64,000 bases of DNA from Porodaedalea pini (Eukaryota > Basidiomycota > Agaricomycetes > Hymenochaetales > Hymenochaetaceae), in NCBI GenBank assembly GCA_002794775.1, contig NBAY01000042.1, forward strand, positions 62,001 to 126,000, given 5' to 3'. A program made the translations under genes and the position numbers. The notes beneath the pieces were generated by a model, which saw only the letters and a list, made by a program, of their open reading frames with translations, had not been told where the DNA came from and searched no databases. Shown here piece after piece: positions 57,015 to 64,000 of the stretch; position 1 is the first letter of the stretch, and each line of letters begins with the position of its first letter.

Positions 57015-58443
57015 ATGGCCGCGTTCGACCCAAGCCAGCATTCTCATCGTAGATGTATGCCCCTGTTCTCTACTACCATCTTCAAAGCACCGAATCTGAT
57101 CTCACCCATCTCCAGTCAATCCATTGACAGAGGAATACGTACTTGTCTCTCCTCATCGTGCTAGCAGACCTTGGCTTGGCCAGGTAGAACCTCCTCAGCC
57201 CCTTTCTCTGCCTGAGTACGATCCATCTTGCTATCTTTGTAAGTGTTATACGTTTCCTTCATTGCAAGGATCTTGGTCTCGTAAATCTCTCATCAACGTC
57301 TCAGGTCCTGGTAATAAGCGAGCCGGAGGGCTCACTAATGATGCATATACGTCAATTTTCACGTTCGGTAACGACTATGCTGCACTTGTTGGTGCCCCCA
57401 TTCCTTCCCCACCCGAGCCAGTTCACCCTCTCCTGACAACCCGTGCTGTCCATGGTCGTTGCGATGTAGTCGTGTTTCATCCTCGTCATGATCTCACTCT
57501 CGCTCGGCTTAAGCCAGTCGATATCTCTCCTATTATCAAGGAATGGATACGTGTCTATGTCGAAAGGAGCCAGCAATACGGAATCCGCTATGTTCAGATA
57601 TTCGAGGTGCAATGGATTTGGGACTTTTTCTATTCTCAACATCTTCTGAAGAAAATCGCTACAGAACAAGGGCGCCATGATGGGTTGCTCAAATCCTCAC
57701 CCGCACAGCCAGGTTTGGTCCATGTCCGACATCCCCACAATTCCAGGAAAGGAGCTCGCTTCTCTGCAGCGGTACTCGCTGTCTGATGTAGAAGTTAGCC
57801 AGGCCCCAAGAGGTCCGCAGAACCGGCCTTGCCTCCTCTGCGAATACGCGCATTTTGAAGTAACTGGATCATCTGGCGAACGTGTGGTCACGAAAAACAA
57901 TCACTGGGTTGCTCTGGTACCTTGGTGGGCGACATGGCCATTTGAGATACTTGGTCAGTCCACGCGTCGGCCGCCAACGTTTTTTTTTCTCACATTGTGT
58001 CCTGCCGTTGACAGTGTTACCCTTCCGCCGACACATACAATCCCTCCTGGATCTTTCTGTGGATGAGCAGTCCAATCTTGCCCAAATGATTTCGGAGGTC
58101 ACAACACGTTATGACAATTTATTTTCATGTTCTTTTGCGTACTCGATGGGCATTCACCAATCTCCGATTTCGCGAGAAGCAGCCAAGGCAAAGGAAGATT
58201 GCGAAAGCGAGTGTGATATTGCGCACTTGCATCTTCACTTTTATCCTCCGCTTTTGCGTAGCGCATCAGTTCGGAAATTTCTGGTCGGGTTCGTAAAGGG
58301 GTTACCTTTAGTTCATAATTGACGTCTCTAATCGATTTGTCATCAGATTCGAGCTCATGGCCGAGGCACAGAGAGATTTGACTCCTGAGCAGGGTGCCGG
58401 TCGTCTACGAGGGTGTGCTACGACGCATTATACGGAGTCATGA
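57015..58443 (+). CDS. Galactose-1-phosphate uridylyltransferase
   Basis: Second enzyme of the Leloir pathway: swaps UMP between UDP-glucose and galactose-1-phosphate in the cytosol. Start at MAAFDPSQHSHRR; the first intron restores RRFNPLTEEYVLVSPHR. Zinc-site Cys residues are seen in CYLCPGNKR, and the active-site histidine motif is NPHPHSQVW. The C-terminal half has LPFRRHIQSLLDL, FAYSMGIHQSP and AHLHLHFYPPLLRSASVRKF. It ends ATTHYTES. About five short introns, all GT-AG; no lesions. Length after splicing is about 370-380 residues, normal for GalT. Converges with ALG5 with only 97 bp between stops. Confidence 0.93.
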
Positions 58444-58540
58444 GAATGATAGCGTTGATATTTAGACTGACATAGAATGAGCAACGAAGCATCTTACTTA
58501 AATAAGTAAAGTTGACTAGAGACATACATGAGGAGACGTG

Positions 58541-59633
58541 CTATTGTGTTTTTATTTTACGTGGAATCGACCATCTTCCTGTCAGATGGTTTGCACGAAG
58601 GACGAGTAGATCACGAAACATCAGCAAGGAATCTGTCATCAACCTCAGCTTGCTCTCAGGCACTTCGGACCAGCTAATCGGCACCTCTGCTACAGGGATG
58701 TGCTGCTGTTTCGCTATAAGGAGGATCTCGACATCGAAAATCCAACCAGTGAGATGTTGGTAAGGGAAGATGGCCCGTGCTGCATCTCTTGAGAAGAGTT
58801 TGAATCCGCATTGGGTATCGTGGACGTGTCCAACGCCAACAAGGCGCAATGTTAGATGCAAAGCGTACATCGCAAGATTGCGAAGGATGGACCGCTGTTC
58901 ACAGACTCGTCAGTAACGGCAGGCGCTGCAGGGGGTTTTGATCTACTGACCTTGACAACCGCCTCTGTATTCACAAGGTGAGCGCGGCTCCCAACGACTA
59001 CAGCGGGCCCGCCCTCAGGGGCTACCCTGTCCATTTCCTTCCAAAGGATCTCCAGGTCCTCAAATCGGCTGGCCCCATCTGCATCGACCATCAATAGCCG
59101 GCGTCCTCGGCTATGCAGCATTCCATGCCGTACAGCACCACCCTTCCCGAGGTTCCTCTCGAGCGACACAACTCGGATATCACTTGATGTATAAGCTCGA
59201 GCAAGACTCAAGGCTTTGTCTGCTGTGCCGTCCGAGGAGCCATCATCGACAATCAGAATCTCGTGAGTACGATTTCGGTATTCAGGATCGGATAAGTGCC
59301 TGAACGCGGAAGCTAGCATGGACGGAAGTCTCGGTACTTCATTGAACGCAGGAATAATGACGCTTAGGTCTACGCTCGCAGAAGAAGACGCTGTGATATC
59401 TGGCAGATCCTGGAGTTCGGCGCCAAGCTCTGCAGAGCGGTATTTTCTTTCGGAAGGGAGAGCTTTAATTGGCGGGGGAGACAGAATCGAAAGGGCGATG
59501 TAGATCTGCTCATAGTGAAGTCAGTATTGAGGATAATCTGTTTATGTGTACGTACGCAGCAAGAGGAAGCCAGGAATGCGAGGCCTATTCCCAAGAGTAG
59601 AGAGAGGTACGTGGAATCTGCCACGTTTGCCAT
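58541..59633 (-). CDS. ALG5: Dolichyl-phosphate beta-glucosyltransferase (ALG5 type)
   Basis: Makes dolichyl-P-glucose at the endoplasmic reticulum for N-glycan assembly. An N-terminal membrane anchor is seen (YLSLLLGIGLAFLASSC). The GT2 fold follows: SVIIPAFNEVPRLPS, then VDDGSSDGT and VVSLERNLGKGGAVR, the DAD metal motif in LMVDADGASRFEDL, and DTQCGFKLFSRDAA. The C-terminus is LTGRWSIPRKIKTQ. Two introns (after SSCC and after AVVK) have good GT-AG ends. Length about 330 residues, as usual. No lesions. Confidence 0.93.
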
Positions 59634-59880
59634 TGTTTGCGGTCGCGGAGTTGTTCTCAGAAGGAGCGGATAGGAGCACAGTACTAGTGCAGTCCGAATA
59701 AAATGCTAGTTTGAAGGAGGTTGGGATCCTTCAGAACGCTAATGACTGATGACGTGTCACAACATGGTTGCAAGTAGGAAGGAGAGCAGTGGCAAGTTGA
59801 GTAGCACCGCACGTTACCGCGTCTCTCACGCGTCTTAGGCTCTTCGTATTCAATATTGCACCACCAAGCCAAATCGAATT

Positions 59881-62800
59881 TTACAGATATACAGCTAGGC
59901 ATTTTGCCTTGATATCCATTTCACTATCCACCCATCCGCCATCCAGAATGTCTGCCCGAAGACAGTCCGTACTAAATATAAAGATGGGTTTGCGGTCCGC
60001 TTCAAGAGCGTTCGAACACGGAGTAAACGGAGGAGTGTCGCGCCAGTCCCGACTGGATTGCTCACCAACGAACACGATTCCGTAACTCATGGTTTCACAT
60101 GTGAGTTGTGCTGCTGCGAGGCGACTCCAGCCACATCCCAGAGCGAAAGCCTCGCACGAGTGTACAAGGTTAGGCATCACAAATCGACCAATGAATGTCC
60201 TATCGTACTCCCGGGAATAAAAGCAACAATCCGACAGAATGATCGCTCTTCCCAAAAACGTTGCGAAAGGATGTTGGTTAGGCCCTTGAGCACCATTTAA
60301 GAGACACGTCAGTTGTGTTAAATATCAATTGTTATAAGATCGGACGTACCGACTGGGATATAGGGTGCTTTCATCTTCAAAAGTCTGTGACCGTTCCTCG
60401 TATCCTCGTCAATCCTTGTGTAGCAGGTATCATTCAACGGAACGTCTGTTTCTCCATAGAAATTCGGGTTGACAAACTCCGTTTCATGGTTAGTTAGCGA
60501 CGTCAGTGGTCCTTTAGCAGCATCCTCGCTTGGCTTCACCCGTGCAGACAGATGGGAGAGTTTCGCGTAGACGGAGTTCGATGCGGCTGAAGGTGAGAGA
60601 TTATTTTCATCTATCCTCCGTCGTTTTTGATGTCTACGACTTGGTAAACCTAAATGTTGCTCATACACTTCTGCCGGCACGCCGGCATCAAATTCCTTGA
60701 GTTTTTGCATCCAAAGAACTTCCGTCGATTTTCTCTTTCCGGAGCTGGCAGTTGCCGATGGCTGTAGTCGTTGCGGAAGGATAGCATAAACACTGCGTTT
60801 TTCAGGTGCTGATCCGCCTTTTCCAACAGCCTTATGCGCTATATCGTTGAATTCCAACACGTTTACTCCTACTCCGCAGTCAGATTTGCGTACTTCGAGG
60901 TATTTATACCATACCTTCCAGCCAGCTTCGGTCATTTGTTCTATAAAACTTGTTCATTCGAGGAAAGCGTAGTTCGTAATGCTATCACGATTGTCAAGCA
61001 TACTACCACGGAAAGGTCGAAAGATTACGACTGACCTTCGTTTCACCGGATTTAGAAAACCCTGCCCCAAATAATTCAACGAGCAACGGGGTTGTAAGAA
61101 TGGTGGCAGGCTTCGCGAGTCCTTGTGCTAGGTCAAATGTGAAAGGGAGTCTGCTCCGCTACAGACCCCAAGATTAGACATTTCTCCTGCACTTGGATTT
61201 TGCTGTGACTGACCTGCATGCTCGCTTTGTAGCCTACCGGGTCCATGGTTTTAACGAGAAGATTCAGCTCTTCAAGCTGATTGCGATCCAGTCCATATGA
61301 TACAGTGAAGTAGACTTCCAGATGCGGGCGACCATTTGCCTGTTAAGTTTCTTGAGCCAAATAGGCTTGAAAGGAGCATGTCTCGTTTAAAACAGACCAA
61401 ACCAGTCTTGCTACAGAAAACCCCAATATAGAATGTCGTATAAGTTGTTGTGGGGACTAACGTCCAATCGGCATTAATGACTTCATGACGCGCATTGAAG
61501 AAATGACGCACCCCGTAAGATTCTTCCCCTTTCCTTGTCCCAAGTCGCTGCGACAATAACAAGGTCCATCGTATCGCCGTAGCCCGGTATGTAATCTTTT
61601 TTTAACTGTCTCGGCAAATAAGAATAACCATTAACAGCGATATTAAGACTTTCTCACCTTTATCCAAGGATTTCGTCAATCAGCGTATCTGGCATTCGAT
61701 GCTTTCAGAACAAGCCCTTCTTCAAAATTTGCTATGCACGATGAAAAAATCTGTTGCAGGTCCTCTAACCCCTGGCTAGGATTTTCGGAACCAAACAAGA
61801 CAATTTCAACCCGGCATGCGAGAAAAGCATACATAGGGATGGGGTTGACGACTGCTTCGAGGGTTGCTCTACGAGTGCAGTATGACTCCGAAATAAGCGA
61901 GCTACCGTTCAGGTAAAGGATGTCAAAGAATACGATTGCAAGGTGGCGAGACGTTTCGGAAGGAGAACCGGATGATCTATCGCAAGATCGCCCCGTAATC
62001 AGCTGAAGTTCTACGAATTTGAATGAGATCGCTTACCGTATCTTTCTCAAGTTCTGATTGTTTTGTTTTTTTCACTTCGAGCCCCACAAGCCGTAGACTC
62101 AACAAGATCTCGAATCCGCCAGTATTCTTCCGTGACATTGTAAGCTGCTTGTAAGATTGTATGGAATTGATAAAGGTACATGCCATCGATACCGATATGC
62201 TCATCATATGCCACCATCTCAGCCTCGAGAATTACAGATGAGACATTCTTATTACAGATTGTCCGAGGCGAAGCCCGTGCGCGAACCTCTTCTGGGTGAT
62301 TATAATGCAAGCCGAGCGCTTCTCTAATAATCCTGATGTTTGTCACTGAATGAACAACAGGGAAAAAGCAGATGGAGGACAGAGTCCTTACCAATGCGTC
62401 GCAATACGATCCGATGTCGAGTCCCTTTTGCTCTTGCTGAAGATAGTGATTTCAGAGTGACCTTCTTTGTTTGCTGCGACATGAATTTGCATCCTATGTA
62501 GAAAGAAATGAATATTTGATAGCCAACGAATGCTGATATTCTCTTGACCTTTCGCCGTCGTATTTCGTCTCCGCCCATATCGAGGTTGACAACTTGAAAT
62601 TTGCCAGGGCATTAGCACATCCTTGACCTTTGACGCATTTGGAAATCTTTCAGGAATTCAGCAAAGCACTGCTTGGTCAACGGCCATTCATAGAAACTTA
62701 CCTGAATGGGCACCCCTATCTCGGGACCCGCTAAGCTCGACTGCCTCGCTTGAAACAGACGGATTGAATGCTCTATCGTCGATCGCACATCGTAGCAACG

Positions 62801-63646
62801 TGACAGAGCGCATGAAGGGTCCCAGATGCGCATTGCTTCTTGTAAAGTCAACATATGTACAGCTTTTGAGTTGAAGTTCAAAAGGGAGATAATAGTCGAA
62901 GTATTTTTGACCGGATAAAGGATAGGTCTTAGATCTTTCAGGATTATTTGAGTCAGCACAGCTGCTTCGAAAGGCCGCAACTCGCAATAAGCAGTTTGGA
63001 GTATACTTTGGCGAGTGCGAGAGGGATCGATAGTTGGCTGGCGCAAACCTAGTGCAGAAAAGGTTGACTTTGATGCCAAGTCGTCCAGCATTGAGCTCAT
63101 ATCTTCGATACAAAGTAGACCTGGGTCATCGTTGTCCTATGAAACACCTTGCCACTTTAATGACCACAAGACTCAAGAAAACTCGCCTGTACGTACGAGG
63201 GAGGAATGAGACATGACATTGTATACTTCTTCTCCGAGGGAGGATGTACTTGTTGAAGTATCCGCCCATTTCCTCAGATTTGCACCTCTACTACCTTCCT
63301 CGTCTGAAACGCCCAAGATGTTGACGAGCGCTCTCGCCAGAGTGGGCTCTTATATTCCATACTTCCTACGAGTGTCTTCTTCAGGGAAAAGAAAGAGAAA
63401 CAAGTTTGTCGTTGTTTCTGGCGGGGGTCGCAAAAACCGCCGGCGTAGCTCACGCACCCATCTTCTGAACACAGCGATAGACTTTGGCTCCGTATCGCGC
63501 GCGGACTGGGTCGAAGAGCAAGTAGAACGGGGCTCAACCTTCGACAGCTCTCTACAAAGAGAGACGAAGCTGGGAACAAAGGGAATTAGATCTGGAGGCG
63601 AGTTTAAATATGACGACTCACAACGAGAAAGGGATAGGCGTGGCAT
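59881..63646 (-). CDS. LIG4: ATP-dependent DNA ligase, LIG4-like
   Basis: DNA ligase of the non-homologous end-joining type. Many short introns. From the start: VSLCRELSKVEP, FRRWVRELRRRF and LFLFLFPEEDTRRKYG (N-terminal DNA-binding part), SALGLRQPTIDPSR, LTQIILKDLRPILYP, then the adenylation motif AETKYDGERMQIHV (KxDG nucleotidyl-transfer lysine, split by an intron), ITIFSKSKRDST, VILEAEMVAYDE and YTTFYIGVF. Later come LLVELFGAGFSKSG, HYELRFPRMNKF and WLEG, and a C-terminal end with a divergent BRCT-like stretch (GRAIILSDCCFYS). The start at 63646 is the first good ATG but is uncertain. No lesion seen that introns cannot explain. Confidence 0.82.
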
Positions 63647-64000
63647 TATCTACCGTCATGTTGCCAGTGGAACACTAAGCTTATACAAGAAAGAAGGGGG
63701 GGGGGGAGGGCAGTGAAGAAGATTAGGAATCGAGAGCCTCCTCTGAGCTCATCGTGATGCCCCAGTGCGGGTTGCTAGACGCAGGCCACTGCGGCACTTC
63801 GGTCTGTGAAGACAGCTGAAGCACGGTCACGGTCTTGTTGACACAATATTAATGTAAAGGGGGCCAAAAAGGGAAAGCGAATATTGATGGGCGTGACGCA
63901 GCACGTGCGTCACTTTACCTAGATTTGAATGGACATGTTTATTCCATGAAGCTGAGCAACAAGATGGCGAAACACTAGCAACTGGTTACGTGCAGCGACA
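63647..64000. other. Upstream of the ligase gene; no gene seen
   Basis: Contains a G-rich run at about 63697-63714 (C-rich on the ligase strand) and otherwise mixed sequence. Likely promoter and 5' leader of the ligase gene. Confidence 0.4.

Noticed and set aside
63274..63716. Plus-strand ORF of 167 codons at the right end
   Set aside because: It lies antisense to the ligase N-terminus, whose translation shows conserved ligase-like sequence.

Overview
The window looks like a transposon-rich stretch of a basidiomycete fungal genome, most likely an agaricomycete. The evidence is short GT-AG introns of about 50-60 bp, the protein families present (DDX41, ALG5, fungal DNA ligase IV, basidiomycete-type chromodomain Ty3/gypsy and Ty1/copia elements) and gene fragments that match basidiomycete forms. 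All gene names come from reading translations and recalling families; no database search was run.

Layout. From 1 to about 54.4 kb is a repeat and pseudogene landscape. From 54.4 kb to the end is a compact gene island with four apparently intact genes: DDX41-type DEAD-box helicase (-), galactose-1-phosphate uridylyltransferase (+), ALG5 dolichyl-phosphate glucosyltransferase (-) and DNA ligase IV (-).

The repeat region holds: a decayed Ty3/gypsy element (0.8-4.9 kb); a near-intact Ty1/copia element with 286-bp LTRs and one 1471-codon ORF (4877-10879); the tail and LTR of another chromodomain gypsy (13.2-13.9 kb); a full gypsy chromovirus with 413-bp LTRs and 5-bp target duplications (38369-44595); a CpG-depleted copia relic (52.4-53.8 kb); a dead Tc1/mariner element (35170-36776); three palindromic MITE families (MITE-1, 178 bp, TA target; MITE-2, about 845 bp, TA target; MITE-3, about 369 bp); and four copies of a 209-bp element that begins TGTTGG, carries a complete tRNA-like cloverleaf and is flanked by exact 5-bp duplications in three copies.

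Woven through this are broken copies of housekeeping genes: three PRP8 pieces (1-646; 20.8-26.7 kb on -; 45.3-49.2 kb on +), three RPB1 pieces (10.9-11.7, 31.0-31.7, 49.2-50.5 kb), two copies of a CAP-Gly domain gene joined behind RPB1, and two copies of a BTB/POZ gene joined in front of PRP8. On the + strand at 38-51.3 kb these run in one order: BTB, PRP8, RPB1, CAP-Gly. The two PRP8 copies share a stop codon and a frameshift, and the two RPB1 copies share a frameshift, so the material was dead before it was duplicated. MITE-1 or MITE-2 lies at or next to five of the junctions between blocks.

The best candidates for something not commonly described are the tRNA-bearing LTR-like element (a possible tRNA analogue of 5S-carrying TRIM elements) and the MITE-bounded shuffling of PRP8/RPB1 fragments. 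LTR pairs differ only at CpG sites and the copia relic has lost nearly all CpG, which points to cytosine methylation and deamination as the main mutational force here.
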